Of a stretch of 60,000 bases of DNA, positions 21,129 to 34,700 are shown one piece after another. The position numbers were made by a program, and so were the translations under genes. Below the pieces are notes generated by a model. It did not search any database and was not told the origin of the DNA. It was given only the letters and a program-made list of their open reading frames with translations. The stretch covers positions 20,958,001 to 21,018,000 of the forward strand of contig NC_079884.1 of the NCBI RefSeq assembly GCF_029227915.1, given 5' to 3'. Position 1 is the stretch's first letter. The number at the start of each line of letters is the position of its first letter. This DNA comes from Hydractinia symbiolongicarpus. Taxonomy: Eukaryota; Cnidaria; Hydrozoa; Anthoathecata; Hydractiniidae.

Positions 21129-24100
21129 CTATGAAAAATGATTGCACAGGTTACTTGGAAAAATATTTTAAACAATTTGTGAAAATTTGCTTAAAAAGCT
21201 CAATAGCACTAGAAAACATTTTACAACTGAAAAAGTCTAAGTTTTCCTTTTTTTGATTTATGCCAGAATAACACGAAACACGACCTCTTTTTTAGGGTAC
21301 TGGTTTTCTAGCCTGTTAGAACCCTAAAAAAAGTGACTCTCTCATGAAAAAAATGACACCTCTCGTGTACAGCTTTGATTAAATTTTTTCTTACCTTAGC
21401 CGTGATTAACTTCAGTCGAGGTACACAATGCGTATGCACCAAGTTGCCATTAACCATCAAGCGAATTTCAATGTTATTCTCAGAGAAACCCAGGATGAAG
21501 GGAAAAGCACATACTAAACGAAACAAGATGTCGTAAATTCCTCTAATGTTGCCATCTGTAATTTCACATGCTAACTTAATAATTATTTTTTTTTTAAAAA
21601 AAAAACTACTAAAAGTTTCTCACCAATATTTATAGGCGCGTGGTTCCAATGAAAACTGACTACTTCGGATAGCCCTTCACGTAGCGTGACAAAAACTGAT
21701 GTATCTACAAATAATGAGAAAGAATAAACAAAACAGAATAGAATGCCGGATTTCAAAACAAGAAGCAGTTCAAGGTCACGGTTGGTTACTCACGACTATA
21801 CGTTAGAAGAAGTTCGGGTTTCTCTTCGTCAAATACGTCCAGCGCTGACACTATTTTCGGCTTCTATTATAAGAAGAAATACCATATAGTAAATCATCAA
21901 AAATTTGCCCTACATAACACAACTGAGCACGCCTAATATAATCTGGAAGTTGATATATTTCAGATTTTTGTGACGGCGACGTATTTTGTGACGGCGGCGT
22001 ATTTTATGACGGAGACATATTGTGTGAAAGAAGCTTGCAACGACATACCCGGTAATTAATGATGCTTTTCAACACTGATACTTGCTTCGTCTGTACGTTG
22101 ATGACGTCAAACCGCTGACGCAGACCGATACACAATAATAACTGGTCGTTAATGTCATGCACAATCGTGATGGTACGTGGAGATTCGCTAACGTAAAAAT
22201 CCTGACATGACAAAAAGAAGGTGCGTAATATACACGATTTTATTTAAGAAACACCAGTTTAAGAAACATGAGGCTCAATTGCCAAAAACTTCAGAAACAT
22301 CAAAGAAACACGAAAGATTTTTTTTTTGAAAACTATAATATATAATGAAAAAAGAATACAATGAAAATAAAACCAAATGAAACTTAAACATGTTCTTCTT
22401 TTCATGTATAGATGTGAAAAACAAAAAATACTGTAGTTAGGCGCGTGTCCTAATCATACTGCCACTTATGTGGTGTGATAAAATATATGTTTAAAGAAGC
22501 AGAGGCTCAAAATGCTTTAAAACTTAAGGAAACCAAAGGTATAAAAAATGATGTTGGACTTACGTTATAGAGCTTAAAAAGTTGTTTAACAAGTCCTTCT
22601 AAATTTTTGAAAAGCCTTTTTCGTTTTCAAGATATTCACAAAATTTGATAGCAAAGCGACATGCAGATCCTAAGTTATGGGGTCGTTAGCAAAAAAATAA
22701 AGAGGCCTGGCATGAGCAAACCAGTCTCATTTTGGCAAAAGAAATTATATTAATCAATTCACCATTATAGTATCTATGCATTGATAAAGTTTGAGTGCAC
22801 ATCCCTAAGGTAAATGTGATTATCTTGAGAACAAAAAGAGCTTTTTAAAAAATTTAAAAATACTTGTTAACCATCTCTTTAGCTCTATAATATAAGTCCA
22901 ACATCATTTTATACCTTGGGTTGCCTTTGTCAACGACAAAATTTTCACTCCTCCAAGAGTATATGTACTTACTTTTTCACTTGCAAAACGAGCGGGCGGG
23001 GCGTCTGGAATTTTGGAATTTTCTTTCTGGTACCATATACTCGATTCTTCCCAATAAAAAAGTGAGATGCGTTTTCCTGCAGCTAATGCCAATGCAAGGA
23101 AAGGTGATTCAGGTCGACTGATGGAGTAAACGTGACAACCTGAACAAATAGAAAAACGTGTAAACAAAGAATACACACACTTTTGATAGAAATAATTTTA
23201 CGAGAATACAATTCTTGAACTTTGGTGTAGTTACTGATGCTGTTGTGGCCTCGGGCTCACTTTATTAACAATTTAGAACAACCCCAGTCTAAATTTTGTC
23301 ATCAAGGCTGGAGCTGTTTTTATTATCAATAAATAAATAAATATAAATCAGACTTTAAAACGCTCGAAACATAAGAACAACCAGTCGTATAAAGAGTGTT
23401 TATTACACAGACCAATATGGAGTACACGACATCTTTTGTATACAGCATTTAGATTTAAGTCTCGTGATTCGGTCATCATCGACCAAAAATTTCTTCATAT
23501 AATACTCAAATTGTGTGTGGCTGTGATACGCAAAGGAATGTGTTGTGTTTTCTTTAGAGAATAGCTACACACATTTGCTATTCGATTAAAAGGTTTTACA
23601 CTTAACCCTTTAAATCTAGGAAAGACGTGCATTTGCAAAAAAAATATGTAAATATCTCTATATATCAAAATATCTCAAAATGAATATCTCGCATCATAAT
23701 TCCACCACAGGATGGGCATTTTTCATAAATGTTTTCAATACAACATCTAGTTGAACACTAGTGACAAACACCCACACTTTCTACGACATTCCATACATAC
23801 CTTTTGACTTTTTTAAGTAATATTTCGCGCACTGTCTTCTGCATACAGTAAAAGGACGTTCATTGGCTAGCTCTGTGAGTGGTATTACATAGATTCTGCC
23901 GTCTAAGAAACAAGCAAAAACATAGACATTTCAGCCGGCCTGGTCTTCATAAATTTTACCCAAAGGAAAAGCTGAAACGGAAGCGTTTGCGCAAATTAAA
24001 AGCTACAAATCCAACAACACGCATATCTGATGTTTCTTGGATTAATAGAAGACATGCAGACAGCAATTCGCACAAAAAATCGAGGAAAAAAACTCACTCT

Positions 24101-27100
24101 TTTTAACTCGAACAACAAATATACCATACTCGTCCATTACGTTGATTTGATCGGCAGTCATACTGCGATCAAATATGTGGCGAGCACCGCTATCTAAAGA
24201 TGAAATAAAATTTATCATGAAAAGCATTGGTCAAAAAACTTAACCAATGCTTTTCTATATTTTCATCAATCTCTTTCTTCTAATAATACTAAACTGATAA
24301 TTACGCCCGTGTAAAACATGGGCGCAAAAAAAAAGACCAGAAATAAAGAGAGACATTAAATCATTAACTTTGGTCTGATCACGTTTTAAAAAACAGACAT
24401 TTTCTTAACTAATGTTGACATAAAAAAGCTATTCTCGTCATTCACACCACAACAGAGGACGGTGTCTCTTTGTTACAAACATTACAGTAAGGTTGGTCTG
24501 TTTGGAATTGCAAAAAAAAAAAGGATTCGTCATGATGATTGGTGAAGAAACTTTTTCCTTCATATTCTGTAGTAAACTATTTGATTTTTGACATTATACC
24601 TTGTATAAAATTATTTTTCATTTTGGATCAATTGACCTATTTATCGTGCTGTTGACGGACGTCAAATTTAGACAAACTTAAATAATGTCTAAAATCCACA
24701 TTGAGAGTTTACAAAGTGGGATAAACATACATAATGTGATCCAAATGATCCACAAGTTATTTGCCATTCAAAATGGTTCAAAAGGATACCTTTTTTTTAG
24801 GAGTTTACTTGAAGAGAAAAAAAAGTTAATGTAATAAATACACATCTATAAAAAATGCTTAACACACGTCAAACTAAATTTTACCTGTGATATGATAAAT
24901 ACCAAGATCACATGACACGACAAGGGAATTACCAAAGGAATCACCACATATGATTTTTCTTGGAAAGTTGGAGAGTACGGGTTGTGGATCCCAGGGCTGA
25001 ATAAGTAGATGAGAAAATTAAGGAACTGAAAAGAATGGCATGAGACAGTTGGTTAACTGATATAATCTTTGTTAAGTCATGTTCACATGTGCGAAAAAAT
25101 ATATTTAGAGGTCATAATTAAACAATAATTTTTAATGGCCATAAAATGCACGCAGTTTTTCATTCTACAGACTCACTCAGCAAGGGATATTATCTTCCTG
25201 ATTTTCAAAAGGCTATAAACTCAGTGTCAAAACTTTTGATACATTCATACCAGCTATCACACGAAAAAACAATGAAAAGAGTCGCTGTGATAACAAATTT
25301 GAGCTTTTACACTTGTTAGAATAAACTTATTCTCACGCGAAAACATAAAAACAAGTGAAGATACGTACAGTATTCTTGACAGCCAGTAAACCTCCAACAT
25401 TGTTGACACTTGTAGGTGCATGACCTTGCATGATTTTATTGACTTTCAGCGACTAAAAATGCAAAAAATAGTGTACTACTCCACTTTATGGATTCTACCT
25501 ATATACCACTATAAATCAGCTTCTTAAACATTCAAGTTTTCAAATAGGAAAAAAATAATTATTCACAAGATGCAGGACATTTAATCAGATCATATACGTA
25601 TTTTTGATTACCAGGCATGATTACTTTAATTAAGTTTTGTAACTGGGTTAGTAACTTAGAACGGGATCGCTTATGAGACTGTGTTTTGCTTTTTTGCTTA
25701 CCTGTCCAACTTCAAGGAATGCTCTTCTTCGTTCGATACTGTTTATTTGATCACTCATTGCTCGTTTAATACCAAATTTCTAAAATTTGAGAAAACAATA
25801 TTTTCATAATGGTTGTGCATATTGAAAATCTAACCTCACCCAACAGCAAATATGTGAGTGGTTTGCAACCTGTGTACAATCCTACAAATTCACCCACTCC
25901 TCAACAAGGGGGTTTTGAAGAAAATAAAACTAACAATTTGTGCAAAAATTCAATTCCTAGGATAAAATTATTTTTGACCCAAATTATCAAGTATAGAAAT
26001 ATGGTCATAAATATATGCATCAATTGCAGTAAAGCAACCAAATATATACACACCTCGACTTTAGCCCACTGATCATTTTGTAAGCCTTTTATAAGACTCT
26101 CCAGTGTTCGTTGACGCTTGTGACTGAACACTGGACTGACATAAGCTGCTTTCTCTCCATTCATCACTAAAACGAAACAAAACAATGGGGAATTGTGTTT
26201 AACCTTTTATGTTAAACAGAAAAAATAAAAAAAATAGATATTTTTTTTTGTTTTCTAAAATATTAATTAAGGCTTTGCAAAAAATCTTTGAAGTGTTGGA
26301 GAGAAGCTTAACATTATAATAAAAATACATTTGAAAAAACAACAACACTAAGATTATTGCCTAAAAATTTACCATAGGGTGAATTTTAGAGCAGGCAATT
26401 TAAGGTGGACACTCTTAAAGCCATAATACAAATACAAAAAAGAACTTATACCCATACTTAACTTTGCCCACCTATATCAACGTTAATAAATTATTACAGC
26501 TTTGTTCTTTTATAATCATATATTTGAAACACAGTAAATGGAATTATTGTGGCAAAATCATAAAAAATTAAAAAACATAAAAAGGTGAAAAAGAAAAACA
26601 GAAAAGCAAAAAAACATTCTCGATGCTGATTGTTACCGTAACAACTTACATTTCGTGAGTAAAAAGGAGCGGAATTCTTGTGGGTTGACAAAACGTGCCG
26701 GCACTGGCAGTGGTGGGCCAAAAACTGGAACATTTTCTTCTGAATAGACCGACAGCCTGAAAAACAAAGTAAAGGTATGAAATTCGTATCTATCTTAACC
26801 ACAAAGTAACCCAAAGATTTGTATTTTTGAAATGCTGAACATGATTGTGAATTATCTGGATTGTACAAGCAGACCTTATGGGTCAATAGATATTCTGACT
26901 GGCTTTTGGTCCTGACCACTGACCAAAATTTCAGGAAGCACTGAAATTAATTTAATATCTAATTCTTACAATACATTATTTGATAAAAAAAGAACAACAA
27001 AAATGTCCAGTTTTATTGATAAAGCACAGAATTTTGAACCAATTATTTTATATAAAAGTTTTCTCAACATATCTACGTTGTCTTTAAATATTAATTATTT

Positions 27101-30100
27101 ATCAGACAATTTATCCCTTTCTGGTCTCAATCCTTCACCTTTTCTTACTCAGTCAACATAAAAAATTATTAAAACTCAACTCATCTTTGGTTCACTAGAC
27201 AAACAGAGATTAATTGCATATTTGTTGTAACTAAACTTAAAGAGGGGTGTATATAGGAGGAAATGTTGCATTTTATGTAATCAGTCATGCTATGAAAGTT
27301 GGATAAAAGTTTTGTAACTACGTATAATTGCTAAGGAAGTGTTTAAAGTTATATCCCATTTGTTATTGTACATTTGAAATCTTTTTACCTGGGTGGGCCA
27401 GAACAAAACCAAAAAAAAGACAATTCTCTCTGTTAGAAATTTCACAAATGTATATTTCGTAATAACACTTTTTGTGTTTCTACTTTCTGTTCTACATTTC
27501 TTAAAAACAAATTTTTTGCTTTTGTATTAAAAAAAACCCCAAAAATACAGTGGCAATACAATCTTTTAATATTTATAGAATAATTTCAACTTTTTTATGC
27601 TTAATAAAGTTAATCTTTTTTTTTTACATTTTTCTTTCACTTTCATTTATTTTTGCAACATACAAATTAAAAAGAATAATTTTTTTCAGCACTTGTGTAT
27701 TTTTAAGATGTGAACATGAATCATATCACCTGTTTAAAAGAATCACCAGTCAGTGAATGATTGACAAAGATTTACATAATTAAAGAAATGGGAAATGCAC
27801 GCTATAAGAAGCAGTGGTAAAGATGATTTTTCCCATTTTTTTGCTCAAAATGACACCAAGTTGTGAAATATTTGAACTGGGATTTCCTTACCAATAGCTC
27901 TTGTTTTTTTTGCTGTAACGAATAACAGCAAAAACATGAGTAAACTTTGTTCTAATCGACGAGGGTTTGAATGCCAATTCTTCTTCTGGTTCACCATCGA
28001 CAAACACAATGACAGCTATGTCATTGCCAATGTGGCGCTTACGTTCAACCTAATGTATAAATAAAAGAAACTTGTTCAACCACATGAAACCAACCGTGAA
28101 TTGAAAGCTTATGTAGTATAACCTATTACTTAAAACCCCCCCAAAAAATCAAATATATTTATACAGAATACATAATATAAACTTAATGTATCATAAATAA
28201 TTTAGTTTAGCTTCACAAACTACAATGAATGACGTCATGACATAACTGACATGTAAATTTTTAAACCAGACTGACATTTCGTCAAACAAGAGCTTACCTG
28301 TTGTGTATCTTTGGAATAGGGTAACATAACAGAAACATGAAACATAACTTCATGTCCTTCAAACATTGTATACAGTGAATTAATACCAGTCATGTTGTCT
28401 AAAAAGTGAAATTTTTAACAAAAAGTTCTCTTGAAGATTTTAAAAACAAAGTAAACTAATTTCCTTATGACATGTAAGTCAAAAACATCTGCAGAATTTA
28501 AAAGTGTACCTTTGACATCTAATCCACCTCGATAACCAGTCCAACCTTTTAAATCTACTGTATCGCCCAGAACATGCAAAAAATTTTCAAATTCCTCACT
28601 ACCACTCTCTAAATGAGAAAAACGTTACCACAAACATCATACATTTATTTTCTAGTTCGGGTATCCAAGAGGTTATGGGTTCAATCCACATATAAGACCA
28701 TTGTCTAGTCGGGCAGTAAGTTCAAAAAGATTTCTCTTGCACAGATAAGGACGCTAAACACTGTGGAGCTGCTTTGTGGTCCTTCTTGGTAAAAATTGAC
28801 AGGGTATATTCCTTGAAATTAGTGAGGCTAACCATATTAAACATAAATCAATATTACATTAATTCAGTATAATTGCAGGCTTATACCAAGTTATTATGAC
28901 TTCACTCAATATGTGTATATATCTCAATTTTTCAAAATCCAAAACTTTTTTTAAATAAACATCCTTAAAAGTTCGAAATAATGCTGGAATGACTGATTAT
29001 ATCTTTGGAATGTCTAAATACTTTTTTTATCATGAGATAAGTCTGTAAGATTTAATCTTGGCAATGTGTGTTGTAAAATGCAATAGATTTTAGTCACTAA
29101 CCATTTCCAAACATCTCATCATCAGTGCTTTGTCCATGCTTAGCATAAATGACACCAAACTTAAAATTGACCGAACCCTAAAGAAAAAGAAAGAACTTTG
29201 TTGTTTTGGCAAGTTTGTCTTTCTGTTCAGTATTTATGGGTGATATATCTCTATTAGTCATTGTTTTAAATCCAACAGGGTAAAACAAAAGTGGTTGTTT
29301 TTTTTAGTTATTAAATGGACGATTGTGTTTTTTTTATTACATTTATTTAAGTTAATTCTAAGCTTTATTTTGTAATGTAACATTTAAAATGTCAGGGGGT
29401 TGAAACATAACAAAATACCTCTTGTTCTTCTAAGACTAGCAGTTCCTGAAGAAAAAAACACAGACAAAGTTAATGCACATGAGACTACACGTTATTACAC
29501 CCATAATGAACCACACACTATTATACTAATGTAGTTAATTAAATAATTTCTAGAAAGCATGTGCTTTATCTCATTTTAATAAGCTGCAGGTCTTTTTACA
29601 GGAAATAGATTTTAGTACACAGTTCTTTAAGTGGGTCATGCTGATGAATTTATGTTTCATATTTTTGTTACCTTTTGAACTTCTGGAGCCACAATTTCTT
29701 TTGGAGTTTTTTCAAGTTTATCCATTCCAAAAAACCTAAAAACAACAGTGAATGTTTAAACACAAGATGTTTAAACACAACTGTCATATGTTAACTTAAA
29801 AATACCTTATTGAAAGAGATATGTGTTGTTGTTATTACGTCAATACCTTAAAACCTCTCTGGCAGAGTTGCTCTTGTTTGGCACATAGGGAAAAGATATT
29901 CTACGACATCCCTATAAAATAGTAACAAAAACATAACAATACAGTAAACGTCACAAGAGATTGAATGGTTCTCTGTCCAGTTTTCACAAGAACTGTCTAC
30001 TTACTGACTTCTGCCATAATATTGCTCGATACTGTGGGATACCATGATTTTCAACATCAGTCAAACATATAGACAGCGCGTAAGTTTCCTTGTTTGAATC

Positions 30101-31777
30101 GACAAACACATAATTGCTATGGACTAAGATGAGAACAAATGCAATACAGATAACTGACATCCTGGGACGGAAAAAAATTAAAGTTTCCTTATAAAATATT
30201 GCCATTGCAAAACAAACAAGTATTCCAACCACCACATAATAAAGACAACTGAGAAGAAAAGTATTAATGGATCACTGATTGTGACATCATTGCAAATACA
30301 TATCCTCAACTGCTAGCCAGCTTAGAGTGGATTTTCCACACAACTAAATACATAAAATGTATGCACTAACAAAAAATTAGGTTACCTTGGCCTAAAAAAA
30401 ATTTGAAGTACCATCTTGTTTGGAATTCTGGATTTTCCAATTTTGCTAACGATGGGGATCTCGCAATTAACTGAGTAAACTAAAATGAAAGGTAAAAAAG
30501 TAAATAACTAAAAATGATATAAACTTGATAACAACAACAACGGGAATGGTAGCATTGCAGGCAGAGAAAGAAGAAAATTACACTCAGAAATATGAAATTG
30601 TGATCCTGAATAATCACTTCAATAAAATTACAATTTTAAAACCAAAGAAAATGTTACCAAACAAACAGCAAGTTAATGTACAAACCTTTACATCATCACT
30701 AGGCTCGACACGAAATCTGCTAGCTTTTCTCAGTAATGGGCTGTTTGATTCAGCTTGAACAGGTATCTGTAAGAAAAAATGAAACTTTACACAAATTAAT
30801 CACTGCCAGTCACACATTAACAAGGTAAACTTTAGCTCCCTATACAGTCACAACTGTATATAATGGCCACTAAACGGAACCATAAATATTGGTCTTTTAA
30901 GATAGGTTGCTGTCACAGACAAAACTTTAGCTGTCTGAGACAAATTGGGCAAGAATTTATCATTGGTGCCTGCAGCTTTCATTCTTTTACAATAATAAAG
31001 TTTCTTAAGAAAATGTTTGTTTCAATTCTTAAAAAATTAATTGGCTTAAAACTTCTGAAACCATTGCAACTTTTTTTGTTTAATGTAAACGTGGCTGTTA
31101 TAAACAGGTGGTTGTTATAGAGAGAGGTGGCAGTTAACACAGGTTTTACTATAACAATAAAAAATTTTAGAAAAAATAATTAAATTAATTTTTTGTTGTT
31201 CAAGATGACCCTGAAACCTCAATTATTATAAATTATTGGCAAAATATTTCTAATAGGTAAACATACAAAAAGTCACTGATTATGGACACTCAACCTTAAC
31301 CATGGTCATTTTCTGAGTTGTGTAAAAATACACATTCTGCCAATTTTATCTTGTATTCTGCCAATATTATCCTGTATAAGAATAGGAGGCTATCAACTTT
31401 GCACAAGGCTAATGTTATTGATAGGAAACCTTTGAAATTGACCATAATTCATTTCCAAAACGAATCAAGACTTCACAAAAAAATATATTAGTAAAACTTT
31501 GTACATATCACTACAGGATCTATATGACCTACCATTTCCATCGATCCAAAATATTGCCTACGGATAAGCATGTTTCCCAAGTATGACGGAGACCTGAATT
31601 AAAGTGAGTATCAACAAATTATTACTTTCAAGAAACAAGAAGTTTGATACACTTACTCAAAAAATACGCATACCCTGAACGAGAGCCATTTTCAACAGTT
31701 TCTGATTTGGTTTTCCTATGATATAGTTTACTAGAATCAATGTGAAAGTTTCTTTGGTCTGCTACAACCTCCAGCAT
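20187..31777 (-). CDS. GARNL3: GARNL3 orthologue: RapGAP and CNH domain protein, complete, 25 exons
   Basis: This is a predicted GTPase-activating protein for Rap-type small GTPases with a C-terminal citron-homology domain. Coding exons from the ATG are 31777-31674, 31593-31533, 30766-30686, 30479-30386, 30123-30005, 29911-29847, 29735-29672, 29445-29419, 29177-29102, 28608-28510, 28398-28298, 28049-27892, 26756-26650, 26166-26054, 25779-25702, 25452-25369, 24996-24885, 24193-24098, 23902-23801, 23139-22973, 22201-22049, 21863-21794, 21704-21624, 21555-21395 and 21128-20187. Lengths sum to 3315 bases (1104 residues) with every phase consistent. Diagnostic pieces are TRWYFKFFLGQ, PQYRAILWQK, LKGWTGYRGGLDVK, RKRHIGNDIAVIVF and EIRLMVNGNLVHT. 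The ATG is the first in frame; an acceptor-like TTTACCTAG just upstream hints at a 5' UTR intron. A nearby paralogue is unlikely, since the order of motifs fits GARNL3 throughout. Confidence 0.95.
22537..22917. mobile_element. TIR element in GARNL3 intron (copy 1 of a family)
   Basis: The two ends are inverted repeats of about 45 bp. The left reads AAAGGTATAAAAAATGATGT and the right is the complement of AAGGTATAAAATGATGTTGG. Both arms continue with GACTTA...TTATAGAGCT. The interior has no ORF. A related copy is at about 43369-43745, with the interior in the opposite orientation. The element lies wholly in the intron between GARNL3 exons 20 and 21. Confidence 0.7.
23325..23345 (+). repeat. (ATAA)n microsatellite
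   Basis: A short run of AATA/ATAA tetranucleotides lies in a GARNL3 intron. Confidence 0.6.
26650..29735 (-). other. GARNL3 RapGAP domain region
   Basis: Exons seven to thirteen encode roughly residues 175-385, the RapGAP catalytic fold. NFKFGVIYAKHGQSTDDEMF and LGDTVDLKGWTGYRGGLDVK lead to VERKRHIGNDIAVIVF. In that segment Asn306 matches the catalytic Asn thumb known from Rap1GAP, so GAP activity is plausible. FGPPLPVP follows as the conserved end of the domain. The region contains a 27-bp microexon (29445-29419, encoding ELLVLEEQE). Confidence 0.85.
28655..28850 (+). mobile_element. SINE, partial tRNA-like head, shared tail
   Basis: Near the left end GGTTATGGGTTCAATCC resembles a Pol III B box (consensus GGTTCRANNCC). 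The A-box part is missing or too diverged. The right end GACAGGGTATATTCCTTGAAA...GTGAGGCTAACC matches the tail of the SINE at 59682 (GACAGGGTATATCCCTCGAT...GTGAGGCTAGCC), but the central bodies do not align. It lies in the GARNL3 intron between exons nine and ten. Confidence 0.65.
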
Positions 31778-34700
31778 ATTATTTTTTTATCCCTAGGTAA
31801 ACAAGAGATGCATTAATAATCTGTCCACAACACGCTAGGTACAAAACAAGTGTATTTCATTCAACAATGTGTATACTATTAGAATTCTTTAAACTATAAA
31901 AATTTTTTTATAAGATATTGATAAGCTGAAAAATTCTTCTCACATTACAATGGAAAACCTTCTTTTAAAACTTTGGCTCTATAAACATAGGGTTAATTAT
32001 AAATATTTTTCTCGAACAATGAAACATAAATTTCAAATCATTGTGCAGGTGAAAAGTCCCTTTAAAATCTTCTTTTATTTGTTGCTTAAAAACTTATAAT
32101 GACATCTGCGCAGAATAATATCAGCAATAAAACAATTTAACTTAACGTGTGCAGTCTTTCAAACTTAACTTTGTTTATGTTGGCAAGTAACTGTCAACAT
32201 GAACTTCTACTACGTGGCCTTTTACTCATTGTACATAAATCTCTATAGAAAAATGTTTGGAAATTAAAATTAAAGATCTCGCTACAGTATTTAAAGAATA
32301 TTAAATCAGAATTTTTTTGGAGACAAAAATAGAACAAAAGTATATAATTCGTATATACATATATACAACACAAAGTAGAATTTAAAACTGTTTTCGATCA
32401 TTGAAGTAAAAAGTAAAAAACAATTTTATTTAACATCTTTTTACTGAATGCAAAGTAAACACATATTGTTGTCATCCTTTCTAAACGCTTTATTCCTTAT
32501 CCATACAACAAAACTTTATGATGTAAAAAAATTATGTTTACCTTGATTATGACTAAGCAAAAGAAAATGACTGCTGGTAAACTTTATTAATCTGCAAAGA
32601 TCATAACAAATGTTTGATCACAACAAAAAGCTACACTTCTTCCTCTTCACCTTTATTAAATTCAACACAAAATATCCACACATAGACATGAGATAATTTG
32701 AAAAAACTCATTTAATATGACGTTGAAACAAACAGAGATGAAGACATGTATATGGTATATCGTATATCACTATGCTAACACTTAACACATGATGACATTA
32801 ACTGACAACTTATCAAAGTTTTCTCTGTTTGTACTTAAAAAACAACAATTTTTGTTCTCTTTTAAAAAAACTCTACATAATATAACCTTTCCTATTGTCA
32901 AAGAAGAAAATTGTAAATACTTTATTTCTGTGCTAATTCCCCTCGTCAGATCACGGATAATTAACAAAAACAAAAGAAAACACAACCCAACATACTTTAA
33001 ATTAATTACCAGTTGATGATGTGATTACAAAATAACCACATTAACTATACAACTTTAGTTTAAACTAATTCTTACTTGTTTAAATTCTTCCACATTTAAG
33101 TAATAATATTTATTAAGTTTGCTAACTTAGAATGAAAAACATATAAAGCTTACCAATACATAAACCTCTAACTGATACAGAAACCTTTAGTCATGTATTA
33201 TCACATGTCAGGGAGGTCAAACACATACAACAGCCACAAAACTCTTCTCACAAAATTGTAGAAAGTATTGAACATTACCCTTCAAAAACAAATTTTTAAA
33301 ATTATGCCACTAACTTAAAAACTTTAACAAAACATGCTACAACATATATTCCACCAGCGGAAAGTTTCTATATATATATACATTCCAATATTCCCAAAAC
33401 GATCTACATTAATTTAAATTTTAATCTTTTATTAGAAACTTTATTAAAAAAGTATATTACAGAAGATGCATTACAAAAGATGCAACTAAAAACTCTAACA
33501 TTAAATTTTGTGTACAGAAACACAGAAACAAACTAAATTATATTTGTAAGACTAGAGAAAAAAATTGTAAAGAATACTGAGGTGAGCAAGAAGTTAGCCT
33601 ATCAATAGAATCAAATAATATATTATTAAAACAAAATGCATTATTAAAAGAGTTTATTATAAAATATATATAGAAATAAAAACATGATATGCCTATATAT
33701 AAAAATATAAAACATACATTTAACAGCTATGTACATGGACAACACAAAGAATAACGTATTAGAACTTTTTCTTTGTTAATATCAGTATGAGAAAATTTTT
33801 TTTAACTTACATACAAAAAAATAAGCAAAGAAGATGTGTGAAAATTAACACAGAACTTTTAATACTACACTGTAGTCAATATAGTTATAAACAAGAAGGC
33901 ATTTAGACTTTTGAAGTGTTAAGAAAGCTCATATCTAACTGTTTTGTAATGTTATTGTTACTTTCTACAAAGTAAAATAATATAACACTAAAAATAACTA
34001 CATAAACAAAATTTATTGTGTTTGTCACTGAATTAAAATTTTTTCTCTGCATTATTACACTGAAATGTACACATGGCATAATTCTCTCATGAACTGATCC
34101 TTTCAAAAAATAAATAATAGATGTTAAAGACAACAAAGTGAGTTACAATAGAAATAAGCATCCGTCTTTTAGCTTTTTGAAACAATCCTGTACTTAATGC
34201 ATCGTTAATGAGTGCTTAATAAATATAATCATGCTACAAGCCACATTGTTCAAACCCACTGTTTTTATGAATTGTTTTGCATATTTGTCTGTTGTAGCAT
34301 TGTAATGTTTAAAATATAACAATAAAAAGTTGTAAAATTATAACTGTTTAAATAGAGCTTGTGAAAAAAGCAAGTTTCTTTTAAGGCATATAAAATTATC
34401 TTAGAATGCCACTGAATCAACATTTCTTGTTTGCATCAATTGAACATGATACTACAGAATCCTAAAGAAATGGCTATTACAACATGGTCTACACATTTTG
34501 TTTCCAATGACAACATTTATACCTTGAAGGAGACCTTTAAGTGATCTTAAACTGTTTTTAATTTTTCTTTTATTATGTCATTTTTAAAGTTTCAAGTGGA
34601 TTTTGATACTTGATTCTTAAATATTCTTAAATATTAGAAATGTTTGGACCTCGGAACCCATGTTCTTATACAGTTTATTCTTACAAAAATTTATAATCAT

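Larger units (their letters stand above)
21395..24996 (-). other. GARNL3 CNH (citron-homology) domain region
   Basis: Exons 17 to 24 encode about residues 478-791, a beta-propeller-type CNH domain used for protein binding. Landmarks are DSFGNSLVVSCDLGIYHIT, KGCHVYSISR split across exons 19 and 20, GLRQRFDVINVQTKQV, LLLTYS and the conserved VCAFPFILGFSENNIEIRL. A TIR element (22537-22917) sits in the intron between exons 20 and 21. Confidence 0.85.

Noticed and set aside
23879-24106. 75-codon + strand basic ORF
   Set aside because: It overlaps GARNL3 exon 19 and the adjacent intron on the - strand; the - strand reading completes the CNH domain with correct phases.
26494-26919. 141-codon - strand ORF
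   Set aside because: It contains GARNL3 exon 13 read out of the correct frame and runs through introns.
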